A stretch of 64,000 nucleotides of DNA from JADLHS01 sp964553795 (lineage in GTDB: Bacteria > Verrucomicrobiota > Verrucomicrobiia > Limisphaerales > JADLHS01). Location of the stretch: the NCBI GenBank assembly GCA_964553795.1, contig CAZKMR010000012.1, positions 9,089 through 73,088 of the forward strand, read 5' to 3'. Shown here one piece after another: positions 43,010 through 53,003 of the stretch. The notes beneath the pieces were generated by a model that was not told the origin of the DNA, did no database searches, and saw only the letters and a list, made by a program, of their open reading frames with translations. Every line of letters begins with the position of its first letter. Position 1 is the first letter of the stretch. Position numbers and translations under genes: made by a program.

Positions 43010-44508
43010 GGCACGGTGTCCTTCCCCAAGTGTTTGAGCACGGCGGCGGCGTAACCATCCTGATCCAGGGCGCGTTGAGCGGCCTGCGTGGCGAGTTGCA
43101 GAAAGCCCTCGGCGCCCAGCCCAATGCAAATTGAAATCGCGGTCAACCCGGCCACCACCCAGGTCATTTTTACCCAGCGCAGATCCCACAGGCAGACTTC
43201 GCGATCCTCGGCGCTGTTCCAAAAGGCGGCGTTCCAGATTTTCAGCATGCTGAACAGCGTCAGGATACTCGCGACGATAGCCGCGGCGATCAGCCAGAAT
43301 TGCCGTTGCTCGAACCCGACCACCAGAATCAGATACTTGCCCCAGAAACCGCTCAGTGGTGGCAGGCCGGCCAGCGACAATGCCTGGAACAGAAACAAGA
43401 CTCCCAGCCACGGCGTGTGCAACCAAAGATTGCCCATTTTGTCGAGGTTATCGGTCCGGTTCAAACACGCGCCCACGCCACCAATCAGGAACAACGACGC
43501 TTTCACGATAATGTGATGCGTGATGTAAAAGATGGCGGCGGCAAAAGACAGGGGAGTGAAGAAGCCGATGGCCAGTACCATGAAGCCGATCTGGCTCAGG
43601 ATGTGAAACGACAAAATACCGCGGATGAAGTTGCGCGAGATGGCGCCCATCACCGCCGTCAACATCGTCACTCCCGCGAGCCACGCGAGCAGTTGATGCG
43701 CAACATGCAGGTCATGGGGCAGCACCGTGCCGAAGACCCGCAACAACACATAGACGCCCACCTTGGTCAACATACCGGCGTAGAGCGCGGCCAGCGGGAT
43801 GGCCAGCGTGGGATAACTGTTCGGCAGCCAGTGGTAGAGCGGGAACAAGCCGGCTTTAATGCCGAACACGACCAGCAAGAGCAACGCAAGCGACAGGACC
43901 CGCGGGTCGGTGCTCATTTCCCGCGCGCGCAGCGCAATCTCGGCAAAATTGAGCGTGCCGAACAGCCCATACGCCAGCCCCGCCGCGCAAATGAACAGGG
44001 TGCTGCCTACGAGATTGATGGCGACGTAGGGGTAGGCTTGTTTGATGTCCCAATTATCGGCCTCCAGCGTCAGCAAGGCGTAGGAGGCGATGAGCATGAC
44101 TTCAAAAGCGACAAACAGATTGAAGAGGTCGCCGGTGCAGAAGGCGAGATTGATGCCGAGCACGAGGAATTGCAGCAACGGCAGACGCAAAGGGTGCTCG
44201 ATCCGGACGTTGCTTTCGGCAAAGCCGTAGAGGATGGCGGCCAACGCGATCAAGGTGGACAACGTCAACATGAGCGCCGCCAGTAAATCCACCACCAGCA
44301 CAATGCCCACGCGCGCAGACCAGTTGCCCAATGGCAGCACGTAGGTTTGTCCTTGGGCGGTTTGCGTGACCAGAAATACCGCAATACCCAACTGGACGGC
44401 CGCCGAGACGGCCGCGAACAACCGGCGCGACACGCCGGGGCGACCGCCGACGAGCAGCATCAGTGCGGTCAGCAGTGGCAAAAGGATGAGCGCGATCGGC
44501 CAGTTCAT
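43006..44508 (-). CDS. mrpD: Mrp antiporter subunit D
   Basis: 500 residues, about 14 helices, homologous to complex I NuoM/NuoN. Conserved membrane Glu and Lys sites lie in LFVAFEVMLIASYALLTLE and FGIKAGLFPLYHWLPNSYP, the proton-channel core, with THHIIVKASLFLIGG further on. Together with MrpA it forms the ion-translocating part. Start overlaps mrpC by 4 bases. Confidence 0.96.
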   Translation of the reverse strand: MNWPIALILLPLLTALMLLVGGRPGVSRRLFAAVSAAVQLGIAVFLVTQTAQGQTYVLPLGNWSARVGIVLVVDLLAALMLTLSTLIALAAILYGFAESNVRIEHPLRLPLLQFLVLGINLAFCTGDLFNLFVAFEVMLIASYALLTLEADNWDIKQAYPYVAINLVGSTLFICAAGLAYGLFGTLNFAEIALRAREMSTDPRVLSLALLLLVVFGIKAGLFPLYHWLPNSYPTLAIPLAALYAGMLTKVGVYVLLRVFGTVLPHDLHVAHQLLAWLAGVTMLTAVMGAISRNFIRGILSFHILSQIGFMVLAIGFFTPLSFAAAIFYITHHIIVKASLFLIGGVGACLNRTDNLDKMGNLWLHTPWLGVLFLFQALSLAGLPPLSGFWGKYLILVVGFEQRQFWLIAAAIVASILTLFSMLKIWNAAFWNSAEDREVCLWDLRWVKMTWVVAGLTAISICIGLGAEGFLQLATQAAQRALDQDGYAAAVLKHLGKDTVP

Positions 44509-44858
44509 TGCTCCGCCTCCGGTTTCGATTCCTGATACAATTCAGCGGCGTTCGTGGTTTTTTGATCCAGAAACAGGCGATACAACAACAACACGAGGTA
44601 GGCCACCACGCCAAAGCCAATCACGATGGCGGTGAGAATCAGCGCCTGGGGCAACGGGTCCACCATGGGCGCGGTCGCGTCGCGCACAATCGGAGCCGCA
44701 CGACCCTCCGGCCGGCCGGACATGCTCAACACCAGCAAATTGGCCGCGTTGGACAGAATGACGAAGCCGAAGAGGATTTTCACGAAACTGCGCTGCAGGA
44801 TCAGATACGTGGCGCAGGTGAACATCACCCCGACGAGGATGGCGGTTTCAATTTGCAT
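44505..44858 (-). CDS. mrpC: Mrp antiporter subunit C
   Basis: 117 residues, three helices, NuoK-like: VGVMFTCATYLILQRSFVKI, FGFVILSNAANLLVL and DPLPQALILTAIVIGFGV. Overlaps mrpB by 11 bases and mrpD by 4. Confidence 0.95.
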   Translation of the reverse strand: MQIETAILVGVMFTCATYLILQRSFVKILFGFVILSNAANLLVLSMSGRPEGRAAPIVRDATAPMVDPLPQALILTAIVIGFGVVAYLVLLLYRLFLDQKTTNAAELYQESKPEAEQ

Positions 44859-45405
44859 GGCGATCCTCCCGGGTTGCCGCCGCTGGCTGGTGCGATTCCT
44901 CGGTGGCGGAATCTTCGATGGCGGATTCGCGCGGCGAGCTGTAACGAGCTTCCTCTTCCTGAACCAGGGCGCGCAGGCCTTCGGTGGATTTGGCGAGCAC
45001 GAAGATGATCTTGCAGGTCACGCCGATCACCACCAGGAACACGCCGAGATCGAAGATGAGCGGAGTGCCGACGTGCAATTCGCCCAGCAACGGCAGATGG
45101 AGATGGAAGTTGAAGTGTTCCAGAAACGGGCGGCCCACCAACAGTGGCGCGGCGCTGGTCAATGCCGCGAGCAGCAGTCCCACCGCGGCGACGCGCACCG
45201 GGTCGAAGCGCATCACGCGATGCAACTCTTCCACGCCGATCGCCAGACTCAGGAGGACAAAGGAAATGGCCGCCGCCAGTCCGCCGATAAAACCGCCGCC
45301 CGGGAGATTATGGCCGCGGAGCAGCAGATAGATGGCGAAGGCGTTGATCACAAAAAAGGAAAACCGCACGATGGTGTTGAAGATGTAGGAATCCGGGCCT
45401 CTCAT
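44848..45405 (-). CDS. mrpB: Mrp antiporter subunit B
   Basis: 185 residues: four helices with the MnhB motif HNLPGGGFIGGLAAAISFVL and GTPLIFDLGVFLVVIGVTC, then a charged C-terminal tail of ~40 residues. Start ATG 45405 overlaps the mrpA stop by 4 bases. Confidence 0.95.
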   Translation of the reverse strand: MRGPDSYIFNTIVRFSFFVINAFAIYLLLRGHNLPGGGFIGGLAAAISFVLLSLAIGVEELHRVMRFDPVRVAAVGLLLAALTSAAPLLVGRPFLEHFNFHLHLPLLGELHVGTPLIFDLGVFLVVIGVTCKIIFVLAKSTEGLRALVQEEEARYSSPRESAIEDSATEESHQPAAATREDRHAN

Positions 45406-47834
45406 GCCTCATCCTTTCCTTTGCCGTCGCCAATGCCAAAGCCCGGCGGGCCCATCGGGCCTTCCCGGGTTTCCGCCGCCGTGCGTTTGTAGCGCATCAA
45501 CAAGCCCAGCGCCCCCAACATGGCGATGACCAGCACGGTGATTTCTCCCAACGTGTCGAACCCGCGAAAATCCACGAGAATCGTGTTAACGGCGTTGCTG
45601 CCCTCGGCGAGCGGGACCGTTTCCGCGAGGAAAAATTCGCCCAGGCGTTCCTCGCCGGGCGCTGCGGTGACGAGCAGGATCAACGTGGTGGCGAGCGTGC
45701 CAACACAGAGGGCGATGGTCAGGTTGAGCAGTTTTCGCCAGGCGGGATCTTTGTGCGACGTTTCGCCCGCCTCCGCGGAAATCGCAAATCGCCCCAGCAA
45801 AATCAGAATGAGAAACAACGTCACCACTTCAATCAGAATCTGCGTCAGGGCGAGGTCCGGAGCGCGATACAGCACAAAATAAAAACACACCAGAAAGCCG
45901 GCGACGGACAGCGCGATCAATTGCGTGGTCCACCGCTTGAGTAAGACCACACTGATGACGGCCAGCGCGATCAGGCCGGCAACAAAGGCGCGCAACGCGT
46001 CCGGGGCCGGGCGCGCGGCGTTGGCCCACAGAGTTTGTAACTGGTCATTGGCATTGAATTGCCACACGAGCGAACCACCCACCACCAGCACGGCGAACCC
46101 GATGATGATGGGCAGATAATCCACCGGTTGATCGGAACGCAGGAAGCGGGTGAGGCCTTTGGTGAATTTGGAGAACAGTTCCAGGCCGGTTTCGAAAAAG
46201 CGATCGAATTGCAACGCGCGGGGCACCCGTTGCCAGCGCCACTGCGTGCGATTGCACAGCCAAAACAGCCCGCCGCCCACCACCAGCACCAGCGTGCTGG
46301 TTAGAAGTTCTTTCGTCAGGCCGTGCCACAACGCCAGATGCTGCGGATGATTCAGGCCCGGCACCACGAGGTGATTAAGCGGCACATCCAGTAATGCCGG
46401 GAATAACCCGAACACCAACGCCGCCCCGGCCAGCAGCACCGGCGGCAATTGCACGGCAACCGATGGCTGATGAAAGTGGGCGCCAACTTCCGCCGGTTCT
46501 TTGCCGAGAAAGATGTTGGCGAACAAACGGACTGAGAACGCCACTTTGACGACGCTGGTCAGAAGCACGCAGCCGACCGCATACCAGCCCAGCGTCGCGT
46601 GCGTGGTCAGCGCCCCGAAGATTTCTTTCAACATCATTTCTTTGCTGAGAAAACCCGTCGTCCCGATCACCCCGGCCATGGAGGCCGTCACCATCAAAGT
46701 GGCCGTTCCCAGCAACGGCATGCGCCGGAACAATCCGCCCAACTGCCGGATATCCCGGATTCCGGCGGCGTGCGCCACAATGCCGACGATCATGAACAGG
46801 CTGCCTTTGTAAAAGACGTGGTTGAGAATGTGCAGGTAATCGTACTCCACGCCATCGACCGGACCGAGGCCGTAATAGCCGATGAGATAGCCCAGTTGAC
46901 TGACGGTCGAGAAGGCGAGGATGGCCTTGAGATCGTGTGACAATAAAGCCAGTACCGCCGCCAGCGCCATGGTGGTAAACGGAATGATACTTAGCAGGGG
47001 CGTCCACCAGTCGCTGACGGAGAACAGGGGAAACATTCGCGCACAGAGAAACACGCCCAGCTTGACCATCGTGGCGGAATGCAAGTAGGCACTCACCGGC
47101 GTGGGGGCCGCCATCGCGTTGGGCAACCAGAAATGGAAGGGGAATTGGGCAGATTTGCCGAAGGCGCCGAGGATGATCAATCCCATCGCGGCAGTGAGCC
47201 AGGGGCGATGTTCCTCCCACGGCAGCCCCTGCGTCCGAAGCTCGGCGAAACTGTACGTGCCCGTCACGGTGTAAATCATCACGATGCCGGCGAGCAGGGC
47301 GAGGCCCGTGAATCCCGTCACCAGCAAGGCCTGCCGCGCCCCGACGCGGGAGTCGGCTTCGCCATGCAGAAAGCCGATTAGCAGGAAGGAAGCGATGCCG
47401 GTGAGTTCCCAAAAGACGAACAGCACCATCAGGTTGTTGGCGAAAACGGTGCCCAGCATCGCCGCCATAAACAACACCAGATAACAATAGAATCGCCCGT
47501 GGTGCTCGAAATGGTCATCGAGATAGTGGTTGGCATAAAAGAAAATCAAACAACCCATGCCACTGACAATCAGACCAAAAAACAATGACAGGCCGTCGAA
47601 AAGAAACGAAAGATTGATGCCGAGGCTGGGAATCCACGCCCATTCGATTACGTGTGGCGTTGGCAGGTCCAGTTGCGTGGCGATGAATAACAACGCCGCA
47701 GTGGAGATGACCGGGAAAGCAAAGGCCACCCAGCCAACCGCCGCGCCGAGTTTCTTTCCGGCCAACGCCACGAGTGGACTGCCTGCCAGAGGCAGTCCCA
47801 AGGCCAACAGCAAGGCGAGACTGATTGTATCCAT
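45402..47834 (-). CDS. mrpA: Mrp antiporter subunit A
   Basis: 810 residues, full length for MrpA. NuoL-like antiporter core (~60-430; LFVFWELTGIASFLLIGFLH, GKSAQFPFHFWLPNAMAAPT, SAYLHSATMVKLGVFL), then the MrpA-specific C-terminal MbhD/MbhE-like region (PDLALTQILIEVVTLFLILI, VDFRGFDTLGEITVLVIAM). ATG 47834 begins MDTISLALLLALGL; longer in-frame upstream extensions overlap the divergent exchanger gene and are not credible. First gene of the mrp operon; the complex exports Na+ (or Ca2+, K+) using the proton motive force. Confidence 0.96.
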   Translation of the reverse strand: MDTISLALLLALGLPLAGSPLVALAGKKLGAAVGWVAFAFPVISTAALLFIATQLDLPTPHVIEWAWIPSLGINLSFLFDGLSLFFGLIVSGMGCLIFFYANHYLDDHFEHHGRFYCYLVLFMAAMLGTVFANNLMVLFVFWELTGIASFLLIGFLHGEADSRVGARQALLVTGFTGLALLAGIVMIYTVTGTYSFAELRTQGLPWEEHRPWLTAAMGLIILGAFGKSAQFPFHFWLPNAMAAPTPVSAYLHSATMVKLGVFLCARMFPLFSVSDWWTPLLSIIPFTTMALAAVLALLSHDLKAILAFSTVSQLGYLIGYYGLGPVDGVEYDYLHILNHVFYKGSLFMIVGIVAHAAGIRDIRQLGGLFRRMPLLGTATLMVTASMAGVIGTTGFLSKEMMLKEIFGALTTHATLGWYAVGCVLLTSVVKVAFSVRLFANIFLGKEPAEVGAHFHQPSVAVQLPPVLLAGAALVFGLFPALLDVPLNHLVVPGLNHPQHLALWHGLTKELLTSTLVLVVGGGLFWLCNRTQWRWQRVPRALQFDRFFETGLELFSKFTKGLTRFLRSDQPVDYLPIIIGFAVLVVGGSLVWQFNANDQLQTLWANAARPAPDALRAFVAGLIALAVISVVLLKRWTTQLIALSVAGFLVCFYFVLYRAPDLALTQILIEVVTLFLILILLGRFAISAEAGETSHKDPAWRKLLNLTIALCVGTLATTLILLVTAAPGEERLGEFFLAETVPLAEGSNAVNTILVDFRGFDTLGEITVLVIAMLGALGLLMRYKRTAAETREGPMGPPGFGIGDGKGKDEA

Positions 47835-48005
47835 CGTGTGATTCCAGACTTCCGGCGGCGAACAGCCGAAAAAATCGCAGCAGATAGTGGCGGATGCCGT
47901 AGCGCCCTGTAAATCGAAACCGGACCATTCGGCAAAAACTTTTTTCCGGCGACAGCCGCGGCAAATCCGGTTGCTCCGCCGGAGGGAGTTGTTAGTTTGC
48001 GCCCC

Positions 48006-48995
48006 ATGCTCAACGAACTGCTGATGTTGGCGGGTGGTCTGGCGCTCATCATCAAGGGCGGCGATTTTTTCGTGGCGGCAGCCATCCGGCTGGCGGAGTT
48101 TTTGCAAATGCCGCGCGTGGTGATTGGCTCCACTCTGGTGAGCCTGGCCACGACGACCCCCGAGTTGGTGGTGTCCATTATGGCCGGGTTGCGGGGCGAA
48201 GCCGGGTTGGCCGTTGGCAATGCGGTGGGTTCGTGCATTTGTAACATCGGGCTCATCCTGGGCGTGACTGCGGCGTTGAAACACGTGGACATCCATTTTC
48301 GGGCCTTGCGCGCTCCGTTGTTTGCCATGCTGGGATTTGGTCTGGTGTTATTCCTCATGACGCTGGATTTATCCCTGGAACGCTGGCAAGGCGCGGTTTT
48401 GATGGTTGGTGGGGCGGTGTATTTCATCTGGGATTTTGCGCACCACTGGCGGGATCGCAAACCGCGCGATGTGGCTGAGGCGACGGCAATCGAGACAGAG
48501 ATCGCGTCAGCGCGATGGGCATGGATTCAAACCAAACCGGGGACTGCGGTGCAATTCCTGTTTGGCGCCGCGATTGTGGTAGCGGGCAGCAAACTGTTGG
48601 TGGACGGCGCGGTGGGGTTGGCCGGTCGGCTGGGCGTGCCCTCGATTGTGATTGGGTTGACGGTGGTGGCCGTGGGCACGTCGTTGCCCGAACTGGTCAC
48701 GGCGGTGACTTCTTCACGCCGCTCGGTCAGTGATCTGGCCGTGGGCAATGTGCTTGGCGCCAACATTGCCAATCTCACTCTCATCGTGGGCGTGGCGGCC
48801 GTGATTCAAACCGTCGGCATGGACCGGGTGACGCAGTTGTTCAATTTCCCGGCGTTGCTCCTCGTCATGGCGGTGCTGGTGGTGATGCTCTGGACCGGGC
48901 GGCGCGTGACGCGCCGGGAAGGGATGGTGTTGCTGGGCGTCTATGCTCTGTATCTGGGCGCGTTGACAGTCCTCACCCTGGTGGTGGCCCGGTAA
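48006..48995 (+). CDS. Calcium/sodium-type cation antiporter (CaCA family, YrbG-like)
   Basis: 329 residues, two inverted Na_Ca_ex repeats, each with the ion-binding alpha motif: GSTLVSLATTTPELVVSI with AVGNAVGSCICNIGLILG, and GLTVVAVGTSLPELVTAV with AVGNVLGANIANLTLIVG. A cytosolic loop at ~150-180 separates them. It exchanges Ca2+ or another cation for Na+ or H+. ATG 48006 chosen. Divergent from mrpA with 171 bases between, which may hold both promoters; no clear boxes seen. Confidence 0.93.
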   Translation: MLNELLMLAGGLALIIKGGDFFVAAAIRLAEFLQMPRVVIGSTLVSLATTTPELVVSIMAGLRGEAGLAVGNAVGSCICNIGLILGVTAALKHVDIHFRALRAPLFAMLGFGLVLFLMTLDLSLERWQGAVLMVGGAVYFIWDFAHHWRDRKPRDVAEATAIETEIASARWAWIQTKPGTAVQFLFGAAIVVAGSKLLVDGAVGLAGRLGVPSIVIGLTVVAVGTSLPELVTAVTSSRRSVSDLAVGNVLGANIANLTLIVGVAAVIQTVGMDRVTQLFNFPALLLVMAVLVVMLWTGRRVTRREGMVLLGVYALYLGALTVLTLVVAR

Positions 48996-49029
48996 GTCCA
49001 TTTCCGCATGGAGTGGGTTGCCCTGGAAC

Positions 49030-49569
49030 TCAGGTGGATTTGGAGGGATGCCTTAACGCACGGCGCCGTTTCCGACTGAAACGGCGTTGATGATCTCTGG
49101 CGTGGTGCCGGAAGTAGCGCAGCATGCCGGGACGAATTTCTGCATAGATCAACCGCAGCACGCCGTAAACAACCAACCCAACCAGAATCATGTTGATCAC
49201 CGTCCCGGTCATAAACGTCCGGCCCCAAACGAGCGCCTGAACCGTTTTCTCGGTCACATCCTCGACCTCGCTGACCGGGATGGCGGGACGGTAAAAGTAA
49301 CTGCCCGTACGGATATTCAGGTAGAACAGCAACGGCCAGAAAAACGTCAACGTGGCGCCGCCGACGAATCCCGCAATGGTATTGCCACCCAGGACGCGGG
49401 CGACGAATCCGGAGAGCAGAACGCCGAACCCAAAGGTCGGGAAGAAATTTACGATTAATCCCAGGGCAAACCCGCGCGCCACTTTCTCGCTCGCGGCGCG
49501 AATCCGAAACAACCGGATGACTTGATAAAAAAAGCCGCGCTCTAATCGCAGCCAGAGGTGGTGCCACAT
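49030..49569 (-). CDS. DUF2062 membrane protein
   Basis: 179 residues. SEKVARGFALGLIVNFFPTFGFGVLLSGF and FVGGATLTFFWPLLFYLNIR are typical of DUF2062, small inner-membrane proteins of unknown role. The C-terminus ends in a strongly basic tail (HHARDHQRRFSRKRRRALRH). Convergent with the cation antiporter (34 bases between). Confidence 0.85.
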   Translation of the reverse strand: MWHHLWLRLERGFFYQVIRLFRIRAASEKVARGFALGLIVNFFPTFGFGVLLSGFVARVLGGNTIAGFVGGATLTFFWPLLFYLNIRTGSYFYRPAIPVSEVEDVTEKTVQALVWGRTFMTGTVINMILVGLVVYGVLRLIYAEIRPGMLRYFRHHARDHQRRFSRKRRRALRHPSKST

Positions 49570-49622
49570 TCCCGTGAGTATGAAGACAGCGCCGGGAATG
49601 AAACAAGCGGAAGTGCAGCCGC

Positions 49623-50336
49623 TCAGGCGTTTTCCGGCGGCCCGCCCGGGGTCGGGGCAATGGCCGGGGCCGGTCCGGCCGGTCCACCGGGCGGAGGCGC
49701 CACGTAATCTGGTGCGACCGAGCCAAGGCTGATGATGCTTTTGATCGCGTCAGCGACGCTCATATCCAATCGGATGATCTCCTGCTCCGGAACGAAAATG
49801 AGAAAGCCGGTGGTGGGATTGGGCGTGGTCGGAATGAACACGCTCCACACTGGGTGCGGCGTCTTGAACTGAACTTCGTTGCGTTGTTCGCCCGTGATGA
49901 AACCAAGGGAATAAATGCCCTTGCGGGGGAATTCGACCAACACGGCCTGTTGAAACGCGGATTTATGTCCGGCAAACGCTTCCTTCACTTGTTTGACCGT
50001 GCCGTAGATTTTGTTCAGAAACGGAATCCGCAGCAGCACGCTGTCCATCGTGGCGATGAGTTTCTTGCCCAGGTAATGCCGCGCCACCTGGCCCACCACG
50101 CAGATCAAGGCCAGCGCCAGCACCAGCGCCGCCAGACTCCAATACCAACGAATGTCGCCGCTGATGCCGTTGATGTACTTCCACTCGCGCGGCACGGCGA
50201 AGAGCAACTTGTCGGTGATGTTGGAAACCGTGCCAAACAGCCAGATCACGACGGCAATCGAGATGACGGCCGGCAACACCACGGCCAGGCCGGTGATGAA
50301 ATTGGTCTGCAAACGGGAAAACGGTTTCGCGTTCAT
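49623..50336 (-). CDS. DUF502 family membrane protein
   Basis: 237 residues. N-terminal FITGLAVVLPAVISIAVVIW, second helix near SLAALVLALALICVVGQVA, then the DUF502 core RIPFLNKIYGTVKQVKEAF and VLVEFPRKGIYSLGFITGE, PNPTTGFLIFVP, ending in a Pro/Gly-rich tail. Function unknown; often near membrane-biogenesis genes. Lies 49 bases downstream of the NfeD-type protease gene and may share its transcript. Confidence 0.9.
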   Translation of the reverse strand: MNAKPFSRLQTNFITGLAVVLPAVISIAVVIWLFGTVSNITDKLLFAVPREWKYINGISGDIRWYWSLAALVLALALICVVGQVARHYLGKKLIATMDSVLLRIPFLNKIYGTVKQVKEAFAGHKSAFQQAVLVEFPRKGIYSLGFITGEQRNEVQFKTPHPVWSVFIPTTPNPTTGFLIFVPEQEIIRLDMSVADAIKSIISLGSVAPDYVAPPPGGPAGPAPAIAPTPGGPPENA

Positions 50337-50385
50337 GGGGGCAAATTAGGGTGAATCCCGAGGTGGCTCAAGTGGGGCGGGTGGT

Positions 50386-51819
50386 TCAAGCGTTTTCCGC
50401 ATCCACAGCGACGATTGCGTTCGAGCCGCTGTGACCAACAATGCGGACGGGTTGACCTTTCTCAATGCGTTCCCCACGCGTGACCACGTCGAGTAACTCT
50501 TCGCCAAAGCGCGCTTTGCCGCCGGGCGACAAGTTCGAGATCGCCACCCCGACCTTGCCCATGCGCGCCGTAGATTGCGCTTGGAGCGCGGCGACGGAGA
50601 CCTCGCCACTGGCGGTTTGGGAAACGAGCCGATCGTAGAGCGTGGTCTTGGGCAGGAATCGCGCCAGCACGAGCGCCACCACCACCGCGCCGAGAATCGC
50701 CAGACTCAAATCCTGCAATGGCTCGCGTACATCGGGCAGCGACGGCAACGTGGGCGTGCCCGGATACACGTCCACCATGCCCATGACGAGGGACACCAGG
50801 ATTAATATCGCGCCGAGAATGCCGGCGATAAATGTTCCCGGGAACACGAAGAGTTCCACTGCGAGCAACGCCACCCCAATTACAAAGACCACAATCCACT
50901 CCGCGCCGGACAATCCCGCTACGTAACCGCCGAGAAAATAGATCGCGAAGGCGAGGATGCCCACGATGCCCGGCACGCCAAACCCGGGCGTCTTGAATTC
51001 AATGTACAGTCCGATAATTCCGATGAGCAGCAGCAGCGGACTGATTTTGTTGATCCACGTGCCGAGTTTTTCCGCGCCGGTGGGTTGCACGTTGACGCGG
51101 ACGGCGTTGGCGTAACCAATTTTTTCGATCAAAGCGTCCAGCGATTCGACCGTGCCGGAAGAGAGCAGGGGTTTGGGCGGATAGCCATACTCCTTGGCCG
51201 CCTGGCGGTCGGTCAACGTGAGAATGCTGCCTTCCTTGTTCAACACTTCGCCGTCAATCTCGAACTCCTTTGTCTTGTCAATCATGGCTTCGACGACTTC
51301 GATATTGTGGCCGTTCTTCTCGGCCTGGGTGCGGACGAGCGCGCGAATGGCGGAAGTCATTTTCGCTTCCATGGTGTCCGGGATGCTTTCCGCCCCGGCG
51401 CCGCCCGGCGCCATCATGATCGGCGCGGCGGCGCCGATGACGCTTTGCGGCGCCATGTAAATTTTTTGCGTCGCCACGGAAATGAATGCTCCGGCGGAAA
51501 AAGCGCGGTCATTGACGTAAGTGAATGTCTTGCCGCCAAACTTGCTGATGATTTGAATGATTTCTTCCGTGACGTCCACGCGTCCACCATCGGTGTTCAT
51601 ATCCAGGATGAGCGCGTCCGCCTTGGCTTCCATGGCTTCCTTGACGCCGCGGCGCACCACGTACACCAGCGGCGGCATGATGTCGTCGCGAATCGGCAAA
51701 ACGTAAATCTTGCCGGCGGTCGGCAGCAGCGCCGGCAGGTTGGTTTGTGACCCGGTCTCCGGAGCGGCCTGGAGCAACGAGCAACTGAATAGCAATGCAC
51801 AAACAAACCTGATGTTCAT
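50386..51819 (-). CDS. NfeD-type membrane serine protease (full length)
   Basis: 477 residues. Signal peptide, ClpP-like protease domain (~35-230) with MNTDGGRVDVTEEIIQII and the Ser nucleophile in DRAFSAGAFIS, then ~4 membrane helices (~260-400) and a C-terminal OB-fold NfeD domain (VSVAALQAQSTARMGKVGVA, RIVGHSGSNAIVAVD). Known members cleave hydrophobic regions of membrane proteins such as stomatin/flotillin partners. Divergent from a flotillin-like gene 110 bases away, a split version of the common nfeD-floA pair. Confidence 0.92.
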   Translation of the reverse strand: MNIRFVCALLFSCSLLQAAPETGSQTNLPALLPTAGKIYVLPIRDDIMPPLVYVVRRGVKEAMEAKADALILDMNTDGGRVDVTEEIIQIISKFGGKTFTYVNDRAFSAGAFISVATQKIYMAPQSVIGAAAPIMMAPGGAGAESIPDTMEAKMTSAIRALVRTQAEKNGHNIEVVEAMIDKTKEFEIDGEVLNKEGSILTLTDRQAAKEYGYPPKPLLSSGTVESLDALIEKIGYANAVRVNVQPTGAEKLGTWINKISPLLLLIGIIGLYIEFKTPGFGVPGIVGILAFAIYFLGGYVAGLSGAEWIVVFVIGVALLAVELFVFPGTFIAGILGAILILVSLVMGMVDVYPGTPTLPSLPDVREPLQDLSLAILGAVVVALVLARFLPKTTLYDRLVSQTASGEVSVAALQAQSTARMGKVGVAISNLSPGGKARFGEELLDVVTRGERIEKGQPVRIVGHSGSNAIVAVDAENA

Positions 51820-51929
51820 ACGCTCAATCTAGCGGGCCGGATGAAAACGACAATGCCGAAACCGGCGGATGGAGTTTCCCGAACCATAAATGCTTGTGAA
51901 CATTTCGGGTTCAGTGTCATCATCCGGCC

Positions 51930-52997
51930 ATGCAAACATTTCTCGCTCAATCCGGGCTGTTCGCCAACAAGCTGAACCTGGTGCTCTACGGCGTCGGTGC
52001 GCTGATCGTGCTCGTGCTGGGCATCCTGTTGTTGAACTTCGGGATGATTTATATTCGCGCCCTCTTCTCCGGCGCAAAGGTGACGTTCACTGAATTGATC
52101 GCGCTGCGCCTGCGCGGCGTGCCGGTCGGACTGGTCGTGGACGCCCGGATCACCGCCGTGAAATCGGGTCTGCCGCTGACGATTGACGATCTGTCCACGC
52201 ACTACCTGGCGGGCGGCAACATTCAAATCGTGGTGCTCGCACTGATCGCCGCCAAGAAGGCATCCATCAATCTGCCCTTCGACCGCGCCTGCGCCATCGA
52301 CCTCGCGACCAAGGGCACCCAGAAGACGGTGCTGGAAGCAGTGAAAACTTCCGTCAATCCGAAGGTCATCGATTGTCCCGCGCCAGCGCAGGGGAAATCT
52401 ACTATCGACGCAGTGGCCAAGGACGGCATTGTCATTCGCGCCAAAGCGCGGGTGACAGTGCGCACGAATCTGGATCGTTTCGTTGGCGGTGCGACCGAGG
52501 AAACGATCATCGCACGCGTCGGCGAAGGCATCGTTTCCACCATTGGTTCGGCGAGCACGTATAAGGAGGTGCTGGAGAATCCCGACCGCATTTCCAAGAC
52601 TGTTTTGGACAAAGCGCTCGACAGCAACACCGCGTTTGAAATTCTCTCCATTGATATTGCCGATGTGGACGTCGGCGAAAACGTGGGTGCGAAATTGCAG
52701 GCGGAACAAGCGGAGGCGAACAAGTTAATCGCCCAGGCGCAGGCTGAAGTCCGGCGCGCGGCGGCGGTGGCCACCGAGCAGGAAATGGTGGCGCGCGTCT
52801 CCGAAATGCGCGCCCGCGTCGTGGAGGCCGAAGCGCAGATTCCCATCGCGATCGCCGGCGCCTTCGAGAAAGGCCATCTCGGCATCATGGATTATTATCG
52901 CATCAAGAACGTCCAAGCGGATACGACCATGCGCGAAAACATCGGCAATCCGCCGCCGGATGCGCCGCCCACGGGAACATCCGGATCGAAGAAATAA
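51930..52997 (+). CDS. floA: Flotillin-like protein FloA
   Basis: 355 residues, slightly longer than usual (~330). N-terminal membrane hairpin (VLYGVGALIVLVLGILLLNF), then the FloA core with ALRLRGVPVGLVVDARITA, GGNIQIVVLALIAAKKASI, VTVRTNLDRFVGGATEETI and the coiled coil QAEQAEANKLIAQAQAEV. FloA marks membrane microdomains. Followed by a proline-rich protein and a short NfeD; likely one transcript. Confidence 0.93.
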   Translation: MQTFLAQSGLFANKLNLVLYGVGALIVLVLGILLLNFGMIYIRALFSGAKVTFTELIALRLRGVPVGLVVDARITAVKSGLPLTIDDLSTHYLAGGNIQIVVLALIAAKKASINLPFDRACAIDLATKGTQKTVLEAVKTSVNPKVIDCPAPAQGKSTIDAVAKDGIVIRAKARVTVRTNLDRFVGGATEETIIARVGEGIVSTIGSASTYKEVLENPDRISKTVLDKALDSNTAFEILSIDIADVDVGENVGAKLQAEQAEANKLIAQAQAEVRRAAAVATEQEMVARVSEMRARVVEAEAQIPIAIAGAFEKGHLGIMDYYRIKNVQADTTMRENIGNPPPDAPPTGTSGSKK

Positions 52998-53003
52998 GCA
53001 GAG

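Noticed and set aside
42599..44286. Long plus-strand frames opposite mrpD and mrpE
   Set aside because: High-GC antisense shadows: Gln/Arg/Glu-rich composition, no domains, opposite strand to a conserved operon.
47835..48296. Extended MrpA N-terminus and antisense frames over the cation antiporter
   Set aside because: Overlaps the well-supported antiporter gene; MrpA from ATG 47834 is already full length.
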